A stretch of 60,735 nt of DNA from JBDREF01 sp043820045 (GCA_043820045.1 JBDREF010000377.1:1-60735); one strand, 5' to 3'; shown: positions 39,608 to 49,476, counted from the stretch's first letter. The notes: generated from the sequence alone by a model not told the origin. Translations and numbers: made by a program.

Positions 39608-41842
39608 CTAAGCACCCGGAATCTTTGGTTTGTCCGCTTCTTTGTCTTTGGCAGTACCCAGGCTTTTCTTCCAATTTTCCAGCCACTGTCGCCATTTCGT
39701 TCTGCCCGGCGCTTTTACCTCATCAAGGGCTTTGAGAACGACATTCGGGTCGGCCCCGGCGGGCGGTTCGACGAGATATCTGTCCATCAGAGCTATTACG
39801 GTGCTGTTGGGGTCCAGATCCTTCTCGGCCAGGCAATTTCCGACCAGCTCGGCCGCGCGTTCTACTCTCGAACCTTTAAGGCAGGATTCCAACAGCTTCG
39901 GCAGAATCTCTTTTTTGCCCTCGGCGGTCTGGGCGGCGTCATATACCATGCTCAAATAGTCTGCGGCCTGCTCAAAATGGTTTGTCGTGTAATACAGCTC
40001 CGCCAGTTTTTCACGGATTATAGGCTTGTTAACGTTGCCGGCCCGGGTCTTGGCAATCTCAAGAAAATCGATCTGCTGCTCATTGGTCAACTTGATCTTG
40101 CTGTTTTGAGAGGTCAGTTTGTTCATCCACTCATCAACGACCGGGGCGTCCGCACCTTTGAATATTTTCAGCATTGCCTGCCAGACCGGATTGCTTTCGG
40201 AATTTGAGCCGATTTTTTCCGACAGCCAGTTCAAATCCGCCCTGCCGCCGACTTCATCGGCGATGGCAATCAGCTTCTTCCTCAGTGTGGGGCTCGGGTC
40301 GTTGACAAAATCATTTCGGAGCATTTCCAGTGCAATCGCCTTGTCAATGTTGGCAAGTCCGTCCACGGCCGATTCTCTGACGAAATTCGCTGCGTCCTGC
40401 AAAGCAACCTTGAACAAGGGGCCAAAAAGCTCCGTTGCTTTGGCTTTACACGCGCTGTTCGGCGCACACAACCCGGCCATGGCGCTGAGCAGTTCGCCCC
40501 TCAAAGCCCCGTCGGCGTCGTTTTTGTGCTGGCCGTACCTTCCACCAAGTAAACGAAGATACGAATCCAATTCCTGCGGGTCCGATTCATCCCGCTCGAG
40601 CAGCTTTCTTGTGACTTGTGCGCCGGTCTTTTCCTGTTCCGCCGTCCCCTCACGAAGAAATGTGGCCGCCCAAACAAGGGTTTCTTTGCGTATATCCTTC
40701 ATCTCAGGGGATATCTTGGTAGGCGAGTTGGGCAAGACTGCACCCAACGCATCGAGCAGCTTTGTCTTTACCTGAACGTCCTGCTCGATTTTGAGCTGGG
40801 CCAACAGGCGCGGAGCAGAATTCAACCCCTGCATCAAAGCCAGCAAATCGGCTGTTCTGAGCCGAACGTCCCGGTCGGCGTCCGAAATCAGGTTCATCAG
40901 AACGGGTCCCTGCTCGGCAGGCAACGCCGAGGTCCCCGACGACAGCCGCCATTGCCGAACCTTATCCAGAGCCCACAGTTTCACCTCGGGCTCCGGGCCG
41001 GCGAGGTGCTCGGTTAGGAATTTGCCTCGTGCGGCCTCATCGGTTACGGCGTCATACAACTTGCCCAGAGATGACAAGTAGCGTTTTCGCCAGGCATCGA
41101 CCTTTTCTCTCATTTGACGCATCTGCGTCTCCTGGCGGGTCAATTGCGTCCGCAGGAAAGCCTCCTGACCTTCGTTGCGGATCTTCGCAATGGCCTGCTC
41201 GCGAGTTTCAGGGGTGTCGCCGACAGTTATGCCCAGCGAACGCAGAGCACTTTCCGCCTCAGCAGCGACCTGGCCGTCCTTGGAATCGACCAGCCTTATC
41301 AGTTTGATTGTAGCCCCCGTGTTCAACCGAAGCTTCAACGCGCGGATCGCATTGACTCTTGTCCTGACAGGCTTTGAGGCATCGGCGGCTATCTCTTCAA
41401 GCAGCAGTCCTATTTTTTCATAACTGAAAATCAGAACCGCCTCAGCAGCCAACCGGGCTTCGTCATCAATCGTACTCTCGAAGACACTGACCAACGGCCC
41501 GATGAAATCCTCCTCGTTCTTGACGGTCTTTTGTGACGCACGTGCCTGAATCAACGCATTGCAGACAGCCATGCGAGCCGCGCTGTTCTCGGTCTGTTTC
41601 AGGGCATCGAGCAATACCACCCGGGGTTTGGGGTCGTCGTCGAACAACAGCACCGTTGCGGCAATCGTTGATCCTTTGAGCAGAGCCTCTTTGTTAAGTT
41701 TCAATTGCGGATCAAGCTCCACTTCAGCGGGCGCGCCATCGGCGGCTATGGTTGCCAAAGCAGGCGTCTCAGCGGCGATACCAGCCGGTTGACCCACTAA
41801 TACCACCACCAAAAACGCAAGATATAGCCGCCTCACAAGCAT
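39608..41842 (-). CDS. secreted HEAT-repeat protein
   Basis: 744 aa. A Sec signal peptide (MLVRRLYLAFLVVVLVGQPAGIAA) is followed by helical repeats of HEAT type through most of the chain, with recurring patterns such as VRTRVNAIRALKLRL, DVRLRTADLLALM and FVRESAVDGLANI. Near 600-690 the repeats change to a TPR-like pattern (LAELYYTTNHFEQAADYL). It ends in a Lys-rich tail. Such proteins are common as periplasmic scaffolds in Planctomycetota; partner unknown. It follows xerD by about 140 nt in the same direction. Confidence 0.8.
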   Translation of the reverse strand: MLVRRLYLAFLVVVLVGQPAGIAAETPALATIAADGAPAEVELDPQLKLNKEALLKGSTIAATVLLFDDDPKPRVVLLDALKQTENSAARMAVCNALIQARASQKTVKNEEDFIGPLVSVFESTIDDEARLAAEAVLIFSYEKIGLLLEEIAADASKPVRTRVNAIRALKLRLNTGATIKLIRLVDSKDGQVAAEAESALRSLGITVGDTPETREQAIAKIRNEGQEAFLRTQLTRQETQMRQMREKVDAWRKRYLSSLGKLYDAVTDEAARGKFLTEHLAGPEPEVKLWALDKVRQWRLSSGTSALPAEQGPVLMNLISDADRDVRLRTADLLALMQGLNSAPRLLAQLKIEQDVQVKTKLLDALGAVLPNSPTKISPEMKDIRKETLVWAATFLREGTAEQEKTGAQVTRKLLERDESDPQELDSYLRLLGGRYGQHKNDADGALRGELLSAMAGLCAPNSACKAKATELFGPLFKVALQDAANFVRESAVDGLANIDKAIALEMLRNDFVNDPSPTLRKKLIAIADEVGGRADLNWLSEKIGSNSESNPVWQAMLKIFKGADAPVVDEWMNKLTSQNSKIKLTNEQQIDFLEIAKTRAGNVNKPIIREKLAELYYTTNHFEQAADYLSMVYDAAQTAEGKKEILPKLLESCLKGSRVERAAELVGNCLAEKDLDPNSTVIALMDRYLVEPPAGADPNVVLKALDEVKAPGRTKWRQWLENWKKSLGTAKDKEADKPKIPGA

Positions 41843-41981
41843 AAGATGACCTTAAAGATACTACCGGTTCCCATTTTCGGGACCCCTGCCCACTGATTTT
41901 AGCATAATAATAATACTGAAATCCGCATAAGTCAACTAGCTTTTGTGATTTACGCCTGAAAATCACCAATTCATGACGAGG

Positions 41982-42923
41982 TCAAGGCCTTGGATGGAAT
42001 TTCCTGTGGATTTCCCTGAGCCTTTCCTGGTCAACGTGGGTGTAAATCTGGGTAGTTGCTATGTCCACATGGCCGAGCATCTCCTGTACGCTTCGCAGGT
42101 CGGCTCCTCCGGTGAGCAGATGCGTCGCGAAGCAATGTCTCAATGTATGCGCAGTCAGATTTCTGGGCATACCCGCCCTGAGGGCGTATTTCTTAACCAA
42201 TCTCCAGATTTCAATACGGCCCATGGGGCGACCGGTTCGCGAGAGCAGAAGAAAATTGCTGCTGAAGGGCTTGGCCAATCGCGGCCGCAGGTTCGTCAGG
42301 TACTCGACTGTCGCTGCAATTGCAGCTTTTCCAACCGGGATTACGCGCTCTCTGTTGCCTTTCCCCAAGCATCGCAGATAGCCTATATCCACATTCAGGT
42401 CCGAAGTCTTCAGGGTTGCCAGCTCACCGGCACGTATTCCCGTGGCGTAGAGCAATTCGAGCATTGCTTTGTCGCGAAGATAGAAAGGCTCAGCGGGCGC
42501 CGGAGCGTTCAGCAGGTCTATAACCTGTTTCTTACTACAGACGACCGGCAGTCTCTGCCAGAGTTTCGGGCTTTCCAGTACCCCGGTGAAATCGTCTTCT
42601 ACAAGGTCCATCAATTTGGCAAACCGCAGAAACATCCTGATAGCAACCAGCGCGCGTTTTATCGAACCTTCGCTTTTCTGGTCTTGGGTGAGAGTCCGCA
42701 TATAGCTTCGAATGATCGTCGGGCTTATTTGCCGCAGGTGCGCCACTTTGTTGTTGGATTCGCAGTATTCAAGGAAACTCTTCAGGTCGCGGCCGTACGC
42801 GAGAACGGTATTCTCGGACAAACCAGCTTCGACGGCGAGATAACCGAGGAAGCTCTTGACGTGCCGCCCCAAGGGCAGAGCCTCTAACTTTTCGCCAACC
42901 GACTGTCTCTGTATTGAGAGCAT
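41982..42923 (-). CDS. xerD: tyrosine recombinase XerD-like
   Basis: 313 aa. The N-terminal SAM-like domain (about 18-105) precedes the catalytic domain with all active residues: R164 (GIRAGEL), K188 (GKGNRERVIP), H259 and R262 (HTLRHCFATHLL), H285 (GHVDIATTQ), Y294 (IYTHV). Length and motifs fit chromosomal XerC/XerD rather than phage integrases. It is probably a housekeeping dimer resolvase; XerC versus XerD is not certain. No nearby att sites are seen. Confidence 0.88.
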   Translation of the reverse strand: MLSIQRQSVGEKLEALPLGRHVKSFLGYLAVEAGLSENTVLAYGRDLKSFLEYCESNNKVAHLRQISPTIIRSYMRTLTQDQKSEGSIKRALVAIRMFLRFAKLMDLVEDDFTGVLESPKLWQRLPVVCSKKQVIDLLNAPAPAEPFYLRDKAMLELLYATGIRAGELATLKTSDLNVDIGYLRCLGKGNRERVIPVGKAAIAATVEYLTNLRPRLAKPFSSNFLLLSRTGRPMGRIEIWRLVKKYALRAGMPRNLTAHTLRHCFATHLLTGGADLRSVQEMLGHVDIATTQIYTHVDQERLREIHRKFHPRP

Positions 42924-43121
42924 TTGTTCTCACCCGTAACTCGACACACGCGGCACGCCACACGAACGATTACTATATAGTCCGCCCGCCGTCATCCGCT
43001 TCTAATAACATCATCGGCACAAAAGCGGCCTATCCTTTAGTAAGCAGGCCCCGCGCTCGGCAGACGCCGAAAAAAGCACTTCGCTCTTGCATTGGCAGCG
43101 CAAAGCAATAGAATGCCCGGT

Positions 43122-44384
43122 ATGAACATTGTCAGACTCAATCGTCGTGATTTTCTGCGGCGCACTATCGGCCGCACGCTGGCGATGGCGCCTCTGGCGC
43201 TCGCAGGGGCGGCAAAAACGGAATTGTCGGGCCTGCCGCCCGTTCGGGCGATCACGCATGGACCGAAATTTCATTGGTTCAGCTACTACGACAAACTGCA
43301 GTTCGATCCTTCCGGCCGTCGCGTGCTTGGTATGGAGGTCGAATTCGAGCATCGCAGCCCGAAACCCGACGACGTCGTCAAAATCGGGATGGCGGACCTG
43401 GAAAATGACGGCCGGTGGACGGAACTGGGCCAAAGCGGCGCATGGTGCTGGCAACAGGGCTGCATGCTCCAATGGCGTCCCGGCTCGAATAGTGAAATTA
43501 TATGGAACGACCGGCAGGAAGACCGATTCGTCTCTCACATACTCAATGTTCACAGCGGCGAGAAACGGACGCTGCCATGTCCTGTTTACACCATCAGCCC
43601 CGACGGCAACACGGCAGTGGCGCCGGATTTCCGCCGGATCCAGGATATGCGCCCCGGCTACGGCTACGCCGGCCTGCCCGACCCGCACGCAGAGGACCGC
43701 GCCCCGAAAGACTCCGGCATTTTCCGAATCGACCTCGAATCCGGCAGGCAGGAATTGATAGTGTCCATAGCCGATATCGCCCGATTCGGCACGATTCCCG
43801 GCGATCCTAAAGATGCCAAGCACTATTTCAACCATTTATTGTTCAATACCGACGGTTCGAGGTTCATCTTCCTGCATCGCTGGCGTGCCGGCAGCATGAA
43901 AAGCTTCGGCACGCGAATGCTTACCGCCCGAGCCGACGGCACGGATATAAGGATCGTCGATCCTTATGGAAAAACATCCCACTTTATCTGGCGCGACCCC
44001 GGACATATACTCGCATGGGCGTGGCATCCTTCGCATGGCGATGCGTTCTATCTCTACGAGGACGGCACGGATAGAGTCGAAGTCGTCGGCAAGGGCATTA
44101 TGACAAAAAACGGCCACTGCACATACCTGCCCGGCAATAAATGGATTCTGAACGATACCTATCCCGACAAGGAACGAAAGCAGAACGTCTATCTTTACAA
44201 CGTGGCGACCGGCGGGATAATCCCGCTCGGCAGTTTCCACCTGCCGCCTGAGTATAACGGAGAATGGCGGTGCGACACTCACCCACGTTTCAGTCCTGAC
44301 GGCCGCAGCGTTGTGATCGATTCGGCGCACGGCGGCGAAGGCCGGCAGATGTATCTGATCGACATTGGCCGGATCGTCGGTTGA
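43122..44384 (+). CDS. Tat-exported TolB-like beta-propeller protein
   Basis: 420 aa from the ATG at 43122. A twin-arginine signal (LNRRDFLRRT, then a hydrophobic stretch) comes first, so it is folded in the cytoplasm and exported. The rest is built of beta-propeller blades with repeated patterns such as QFDPSGRRVLG, LFNTDGSRFIF and RFSPDGRSVVI. The family resembles oligogalacturonate-lyase-like propellers (Pectate_lyase22 fold), but catalytic residues cannot be confirmed. It stands next to the lipoprotein gene and is divergent from xerD. Confidence 0.75.
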   Translation: MNIVRLNRRDFLRRTIGRTLAMAPLALAGAAKTELSGLPPVRAITHGPKFHWFSYYDKLQFDPSGRRVLGMEVEFEHRSPKPDDVVKIGMADLENDGRWTELGQSGAWCWQQGCMLQWRPGSNSEIIWNDRQEDRFVSHILNVHSGEKRTLPCPVYTISPDGNTAVAPDFRRIQDMRPGYGYAGLPDPHAEDRAPKDSGIFRIDLESGRQELIVSIADIARFGTIPGDPKDAKHYFNHLLFNTDGSRFIFLHRWRAGSMKSFGTRMLTARADGTDIRIVDPYGKTSHFIWRDPGHILAWAWHPSHGDAFYLYEDGTDRVEVVGKGIMTKNGHCTYLPGNKWILNDTYPDKERKQNVYLYNVATGGIIPLGSFHLPPEYNGEWRCDTHPRFSPDGRSVVIDSAHGGEGRQMYLIDIGRIVG

Positions 44385-44392
44385 GTTTGCCA

Positions 44393-45082
44393 ATGAGCGG
44401 AAAGCACATGCAAAAGAACCAAGAGCTTGGGAGCATAGGAGCACAAGAGCACCAGAGTATAAGAGCGCAGAAATTGTGCTCTTATACCCTTATGACCTGT
44501 GCGCTCGTTTTGGCAGGTTGCGCCCGGCAGCACCGCCGGGACATCGCCGAGCTGGTTTACGTGCGGGATAGCGCTGCCGCAGGCATCGGCAAAGCCGAAA
44601 TGATGGTGCTGGCCGAAGAGGTCCTTGCCGACATGCACTTTTCAATCGAAAAAGCCGACATTGAGAACGGGCTGATAAGAACCAGGCCGCTGCCGGGGGC
44701 GCAATTCTTCGAACTCTGGCGCAGCGACAACGTCGGCGCCGAAAACTCGCTCCGGGCAAATCTGCATACCATTCGCAGGACCGTGGAAATTGACATAACG
44801 CAGCAAGGGCGGCAATTGCGTATCGGCTGTGACGTTCGGGTTCAGAGATTGTCGCTGCCGGAGCGCGAGGCCGGCGGCAGTAGTGCGCGGGCATATGAGA
44901 TGTATTCGAGAAGCAGCCCGTCGCTGCAGAAACTGAGATTTGATCCTGAGCAGAAAGAAGGCATGGCATGGATTGATCTGGGCAGTGACACACAGCTTGC
45001 CGCAGCGATTTTGAAACGAATTGAAGAACAAATCGCACGCCGGGCGAGCGACGAGACACCAATGACGGGAAGGAACTCATGA
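44393..45082 (+). CDS. lipoprotein of unknown function
   Basis: 229 aa from the ATG at 44393 (other starts at 44381 and 44408). A lipobox LAGC follows a hydrophobic stretch (LCSYTLMTCALVLAGC). The N-region before it is encoded by six tandem 8-bp units and a hairpin (see repeats), so the real signal peptide may begin later or be of unusual origin. The mature part has no known domain; charged and Arg-rich. Its end overlaps galE by four bases (ATGA), so translation is coupled. Confidence 0.65.
   Translation: MSGKHMQKNQELGSIGAQEHQSIRAQKLCSYTLMTCALVLAGCARQHRRDIAELVYVRDSAAAGIGKAEMMVLAEEVLADMHFSIEKADIENGLIRTRPLPGAQFFELWRSDNVGAENSLRANLHTIRRTVEIDITQQGRQLRIGCDVRVQRLSLPEREAGGSSARAYEMYSRSSPSLQKLRFDPEQKEGMAWIDLGSDTQLAAAILKRIEEQIARRASDETPMTGRNS
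44423..44470 (+). repeat. tandem octamer repeat GAGCNNNN
   Basis: Six consecutive 8-bp units begin with GAG (five with GAGC, one with GAGT), from 44423 to 44470. As eight is not a multiple of three, the protein does not repeat; the repeat is a DNA or RNA feature. It falls in the N-region of the lipoprotein gene. Confidence 0.7.
44457..44487 (+). repeat. near-perfect hairpin
   Basis: GTATAAGAGC (44457-44466) is inversely repeated as GCTCTTATAC (44478-44487). With inner pairs the stem reaches 13 bp around a five-base loop GAAAT. It overlaps the last octamer units and lies just before the hydrophobic core of the signal peptide. Confidence 0.75.
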
Positions 45083-46062
45083 GAGTATTAGTCTGCGGCG
45101 GAGCAGGATATATCGGCAGTAACATGACAGCCTTGCTGGCCCGCGAGGGGCATGAGCCGGTGGTCTTCGACAACCTCAGCAAGGGCCACCGCTCGGCAGT
45201 GCGGCAGGCCGAGCTGGTTCGGGGCGATCTGGCCGATTACGATTCGCTCGTCCGGACGCTCGGGAAATACGATATCGAAGCGGTGATGCACTTTGCTGCC
45301 TTCATCGAAGTCGGCGAATCGGTTCGGGAACCACTCAGGTTTTACCGTAATAATCTCTGCTTTACGCAGAATTTGTTATCGGCGATGGAAGCGGTCGGCG
45401 TGGAGAAGTTTGTCTTCAGCAGCACGGCAGCCGTTTACGGTATCCCGGCGAGTGTGCCGATTACTGAAGATTCGCCAACCAGGCCTATCAATCCGTACGG
45501 TGAAACGAAATTGGCAGTTGAACGGATGTGTCACTATCAAAGCCGGGCCGGAAAGCTTGCCTATGCGGCGCTTAGATACTTCAACGCCTGCGGCGCCGAC
45601 AGCGACGCGACCCTCGGCGAGGACCATCGGCCCGAATCGCATCTGATTCCTCTCGTCATCCAGGCGGCAATGGGAAAACGAAGCGAAATAAAGATTTACG
45701 GAACCGATTACGAAACGCCCGACGGCACCTGCGTTCGCGATTACATCCATATCGAAGACTTGTGCAGGGCGCACCTGCTGGCGCTGGACAGGTTGGGCGA
45801 AAACTGCGAGCTTGTGTATAATCTCGGCAATGAAAAGGGCTGTTCGGTACGAGAAGTGATTGAGACGGTCAAAAGGGTCTCGGGCAGGGATTTTAAGGTC
45901 GTTGAAACCAACCGTCGCCGGGGCGACCCGCCGGTATTGACGGCAAACGCAGCGAAGGCCAGAAACGAACTGGGCTGGAGAACCGAAAAGCCCGAACTCG
46001 AAGAGATAGTCGCCACCGCATGGCAATGGCACAACAACCACCCGGACGGCTACCCGGATTGA
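45079..46062 (+). CDS. galE: UDP-glucose 4-epimerase
   Basis: 327 aa. It interconverts UDP-glucose and UDP-galactose (extended SDR). NAD-binding GGAGYIGSN is at residues 7-15; the catalytic residues are T116 in SSTAAVYG and Y140/K144 in YGETK. The start overlaps the lipoprotein gene (ATGA). A ROK sugar kinase follows, which fits galactose/glucose metabolism or envelope sugar supply. Confidence 0.95.
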   Translation: MRVLVCGGAGYIGSNMTALLAREGHEPVVFDNLSKGHRSAVRQAELVRGDLADYDSLVRTLGKYDIEAVMHFAAFIEVGESVREPLRFYRNNLCFTQNLLSAMEAVGVEKFVFSSTAAVYGIPASVPITEDSPTRPINPYGETKLAVERMCHYQSRAGKLAYAALRYFNACGADSDATLGEDHRPESHLIPLVIQAAMGKRSEIKIYGTDYETPDGTCVRDYIHIEDLCRAHLLALDRLGENCELVYNLGNEKGCSVREVIETVKRVSGRDFKVVETNRRRGDPPVLTANAAKARNELGWRTEKPELEEIVATAWQWHNNHPDGYPD

Positions 46063-46098
46063 GAAGAAAAACGAATCATAAAACACGAGGTACAAGAA

Positions 46099-47076
46099 AT
46101 GAGCGAAACGTATGTTGGAATTGACGTAGGCGGAACCAATGTCAAAATCGGTTTGTTTGATTCCCAACTCAAGCTTATCCGCAAAACATCGATAACCACC
46201 AACGCGGATATGGGCCCGGATATCGTAATCGACAATATGGCCCGGACCGTCGAGGAATTGATTGCCCAAGCTGGCCTTTCCCTTGAGAACATCACCGCCA
46301 TCGGCATAGGGACCCCCGGACCGGCCAAGTACAGCGAAGGCATCATTATCAAGTCCACGAACATGCCGAAATTCAAGAACGTTCCAATCTGCAAGATGCT
46401 CAACGAAAAGCTCGGCGCGCCCGTCGTCTTCGACAACGATGCAAACGTCGCCTGTTGGGGTGAATATGCCGTCGGGGCCGGCAAAGGCGTCAAGGACATC
46501 GTCTTTTTCACGCTCGGCACAGGTATCGGCGGCGGGGTCGTCAGCAACGGCGAACTGGTCCATGGCTGCGATGAAAACGCCGCCGAGTTAGGACACATGA
46601 TGATATACCCGGAAGGCAGGCTATGCAACTGCGGCCAAAGGGGCTGCGTCGAGGCATACGCATCGGCCGATTCGACCGCACGCAGGGCGACCGAGGCCCT
46701 GGAGGCCGGCGCAAAGTCCAGCCTGAAAAAGGTGCTCGACAAAAAGGGGCGTATAACCAGCAAGGACATTTACGAACATCTGGCCGCAGGTGATGTTTTA
46801 GCCAAAGAGATAACCGACGGTACGGCAGAGGCGCTCGCTATTACCTGCGTAAATATGCTGCACACTACCGAGCCCAAGCGCATCGTTTTTGCGGGCGGGA
46901 TGATCGCCGCCGGCGACGCTTTGCTGAACCGCATCAAGTACTTCTTCGACAAGCATATCTGGACTCTGAAGAAAGAGACTGTGGAAATATGCTTTGCCAC
47001 GCTCGGAGAAGATGCCGGCATAATCGGCGCCGCCGCACTTGCCCGCCACGCCAGGCAACAGGGCAAGCTGAAATAA
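46099..47076 (+). CDS. ROK family glucokinase
   Basis: 325 aa. The phosphate loop DVGGTN (9-14), catalytic Asp near residue 114 (DNDANVA), ATP-site GTGIGGG (140-146) and the ROK zinc site H166, C176, C178, C183 (CNCGQRGCVEAY) are complete. This fits a glucokinase, though other hexoses are possible. It follows galE by 36 nt. Confidence 0.88.
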   Translation: MSETYVGIDVGGTNVKIGLFDSQLKLIRKTSITTNADMGPDIVIDNMARTVEELIAQAGLSLENITAIGIGTPGPAKYSEGIIIKSTNMPKFKNVPICKMLNEKLGAPVVFDNDANVACWGEYAVGAGKGVKDIVFFTLGTGIGGGVVSNGELVHGCDENAAELGHMMIYPEGRLCNCGQRGCVEAYASADSTARRATEALEAGAKSSLKKVLDKKGRITSKDIYEHLAAGDVLAKEITDGTAEALAITCVNMLHTTEPKRIVFAGGMIAAGDALLNRIKYFFDKHIWTLKKETVEICFATLGEDAGIIGAAALARHARQQGKLK

Positions 47077-47094
47077 CCCGCGGAGTCCTGCCGT

Positions 47095-47149
47095 CATAGA
47101 CAATCAACAAGCGAGACCCGGCGAGTGAAGCCGGGCCTGCCAGTCTATG
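47095..47149. terminator. nested hairpin between convergent genes
   Basis: An outer stem CATAGAC (47095-47101) / GTCTATG (47143-47149) encloses an inner stem CCCGGC (47117-47122) / GCCGGG (47130-47135). It lies between the ROK kinase and ackA and overlaps the ackA stop. There is no clear U-tract; it may serve both directions. Confidence 0.5.
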
Positions 47150-48386
47150 CATGTGATTTCTCGAAATTCTTTCTGTTCGCGCAGTCGGTCTTGCCTTTGC
47201 CCGCAAGCTCATAAGTGTCGTGGGCAATGGCGACCTGTTCATTTGTGGGGATGACAAAGACCTTGACGTCGCTGTCTTCGGAACTGATCTCGGCTTCTGT
47301 TCCCACTGCGCTCTTGTTCGCAACGTGGTCAAGCCGCACACCTATCTGGGCGACAGTGTTGCATATCCGCTCGCGCAGCAGGACGGCATTTTCCCCTATT
47401 CCGCCCGTGAAGACCACTGCATCGACGGTGTCCAGAACCGCGGCATACGCGCCGATGTACTTCTTTATGCGGTAGCAGAAAACATCGATGGCGAGCTTCG
47501 CCCTCGCATTGCCCTTCTTTACTAATTCTTCGAGGTTCCTCACGTCATTCGAGAGACCCGAGATGCCGAGCAGCCCGCTGCGTTTGTTGCAAAGGTCCTT
47601 CAATTCCTTCACAGCGTAGCCTTTGTCGGCCAGGTAGAAGAGAATCGCCGGATCGAGGTCGCCCGAGCGGGTCCCCATGGGCACGCCCTCCAGAGGCGTA
47701 AGTCCCATGGATGTATCAATCGACCTGCCGTCCTTTACGGCGGTGACGGAGCAGCCGTTGCCGAGATGGCATGTAATCGCGTTGATCTCGTACTTTCCCC
47801 GGCCCATCATAACTGCCGCACGCCTGGCGACGTATCTGTGCGAGATTCCGTGGAAGCCGTATCTTCGGATGCCGTACTTCTCGTAAAGCTCGTACGGCAG
47901 GGCGTACATATAGGCCACTTCCGGAATAGTGGCGTGAAATGCCGTATCGAAACAGGCCACCTGCATCACATCGGGAAGTTTCCGCTGGGCGGCAACAATG
48001 CCTGCGAGATTCGGAGGATTGTGCAGCGGAGCGAGGTCCGCGAACTTCTCGATGGAAGCAATTACCTTTTCGTCAATGATTACGGAATTGGTAAACTCTT
48101 CGCCTCCGTGGACGACTCTATGGCCCACCGCGCCTATCTCGGATATTTCCTTCAGGACTCCAACCTGTTTGTCAACGAGCGTCTCCAGTATTAGTTCCAT
48201 ACCCTTCTCGACGGTTTCGACCTTAGCCGGCGCCGAATGGGTCTTGCCCCGAAAAAAGTGCGAAAGTTCAGCGGCCTGTTCTCCTATCCTTTCCACGAGC
48301 CCACTGGCGAGAACCTCCGCTTCCGGCATCTGGTATAGATGATACTTGATCGAAGAACTGCCTGCGTTAATTACGAGAACTTTCAT
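47145..48386 (-). CDS. ackA: acetate kinase
   Basis: 413 aa from the ATG at 48386 (MKVLVINAGSSSIKYHLY); an ATG three codons up is possible. Motifs are NAGSSS at the phosphate site, GHRVVHGGE, CFDTAFH, GYGFHGISH-like RYGFHGISHRY and CHLGNGCS. It makes acetate and ATP from acetyl phosphate. It follows pta by 33 nt: together they give ATP from acetyl-CoA in fermentation. Confidence 0.97.
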   Translation of the reverse strand: MKVLVINAGSSSIKYHLYQMPEAEVLASGLVERIGEQAAELSHFFRGKTHSAPAKVETVEKGMELILETLVDKQVGVLKEISEIGAVGHRVVHGGEEFTNSVIIDEKVIASIEKFADLAPLHNPPNLAGIVAAQRKLPDVMQVACFDTAFHATIPEVAYMYALPYELYEKYGIRRYGFHGISHRYVARRAAVMMGRGKYEINAITCHLGNGCSVTAVKDGRSIDTSMGLTPLEGVPMGTRSGDLDPAILFYLADKGYAVKELKDLCNKRSGLLGISGLSNDVRNLEELVKKGNARAKLAIDVFCYRIKKYIGAYAAVLDTVDAVVFTGGIGENAVLLRERICNTVAQIGVRLDHVANKSAVGTEAEISSEDSDVKVFVIPTNEQVAIAHDTYELAGKGKTDCANRKNFEKSHA

Positions 48387-48419
48387 TTGTGACATCATCC
48401 TTTCAAGAACGGTTCGCAC

Positions 48420-49433
48420 TCATCTGGCAGACGGATTCGTACTCTCCAGCAGTTGGCCCAGGGTCAATATAACTGTCGCAACAATATCATCCACCGTCGC
48501 GCCTCTCGACAGGTCGGTTATGGGTTTTGCAAATCCCTGCAGGAACGGCCCGATAGCTTGTGCATTGGCCATATATTGCGTGAGCTTGTAAGCAATGTTC
48601 CCTGAGTTAAGATCGGGAAAAATGATTACATTGGCCTTTCCCGCAACCTCGCTGGCATCCTTGACTTTCTTCGCAGCCACCCTGGGAACTATGGCCGAGT
48701 CGGCCTGGAACTCGCCGTCGATGGCCAGGCCTGGCTCGCGCGACCGCGCTATGCTGACAGCTTTCCTGACTTTCTCCACGCTCGGACCGGCACCGCTGCC
48801 CTTGGTGGAGAACGACAGCAAGGCCACGCGAGGCTCGACACCCAGGATTCTCCTGGCACTCAGCGCCGAAGCCAGGGCGATATCGGCTAATTGCTCAGCG
48901 TCAGGGTCTATGTTTACGGCACAGTCGGCGTAAATGAAAGGCTTGTCTTTTTCTCCGAGGAAACTCGGAATAACCATCAGGAAGTAGCTGGAAGGAGTCT
49001 TTATGCCCGGGGCCAGACCGACGGTTAAGACGCCGGCCTGAATGAGAGTCGCAGTTGCACTGGCGACCCCGCCGACAGCCGTATCGGCGTCGCCGCAAGC
49101 CACCATCATTCCACCATAAAACAACGGCTTGACGACTATGTGCCTTGCCACAGCGACGGGTATTTCCTCTCTCTGGAGACTGTACTTCTCCGCGTAAGCA
49201 TCGAGCCTATCGCTCTCTTTCGGATTTATGATTTCGATACCATCGAGATTAACGCCGGCTTTTTCAACGGCCGCCTCGATCTGCTCGGGTCTTCCCAATA
49301 CGATCGGTCGGGCTATATCCTCGTCTTTAAGTCTTCGCGCAGCCTGGACGATTCGCTCGTCTCTGCCCTCCGGCAATACAACAGATAGATTTTTCCCCCT
49401 TGCCCTCTTCCTGAAACTGCTTATAATGTCCAT
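48420..49433 (-). CDS. pta: phosphate acetyltransferase
   Basis: 337 aa from the ATG at 49433 (MDIISSFRKRA). This is the short form without the DRTGG regulatory domain. It has VLPEGRDERIVQAA, GGVASATATLIQAG and PDLNSGNIAYKLTQY. It turns acetyl-CoA and phosphate into acetyl phosphate for AckA. The upstream region contains a perfect -35 and a palindrome. Confidence 0.96.
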   Translation of the reverse strand: MDIISSFRKRARGKNLSVVLPEGRDERIVQAARRLKDEDIARPIVLGRPEQIEAAVEKAGVNLDGIEIINPKESDRLDAYAEKYSLQREEIPVAVARHIVVKPLFYGGMMVACGDADTAVGGVASATATLIQAGVLTVGLAPGIKTPSSYFLMVIPSFLGEKDKPFIYADCAVNIDPDAEQLADIALASALSARRILGVEPRVALLSFSTKGSGAGPSVEKVRKAVSIARSREPGLAIDGEFQADSAIVPRVAAKKVKDASEVAGKANVIIFPDLNSGNIAYKLTQYMANAQAIGPFLQGFAKPITDLSRGATVDDIVATVILTLGQLLESTNPSAR

Positions 49434-49448
49434 CCTTGTAATTTCCTT

Positions 49449-49461
49449 GTTCCTAAGGAAC
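49449..49461 (-). promoter_or_regulatory. palindrome in the pta leader
   Basis: GTTCC-TAA-GGAAC, a 5-bp inverted repeat with a 3-base centre, lies between the pta promoter and its ribosome binding site. It may be an operator or a small hairpin. Confidence 0.3.
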
Positions 49462-49476
49462 GAATAGCCGGCTGTC

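Noticed and set aside
41982..42923. Phage integrase
   Set aside because: Length and motifs fit chromosomal Xer recombinases; no phage genes around.
45376..46563. 395-codon minus-strand frame across galE and the kinase
   Set aside because: Spans two real genes on the other strand; no domain or ribosome binding site.
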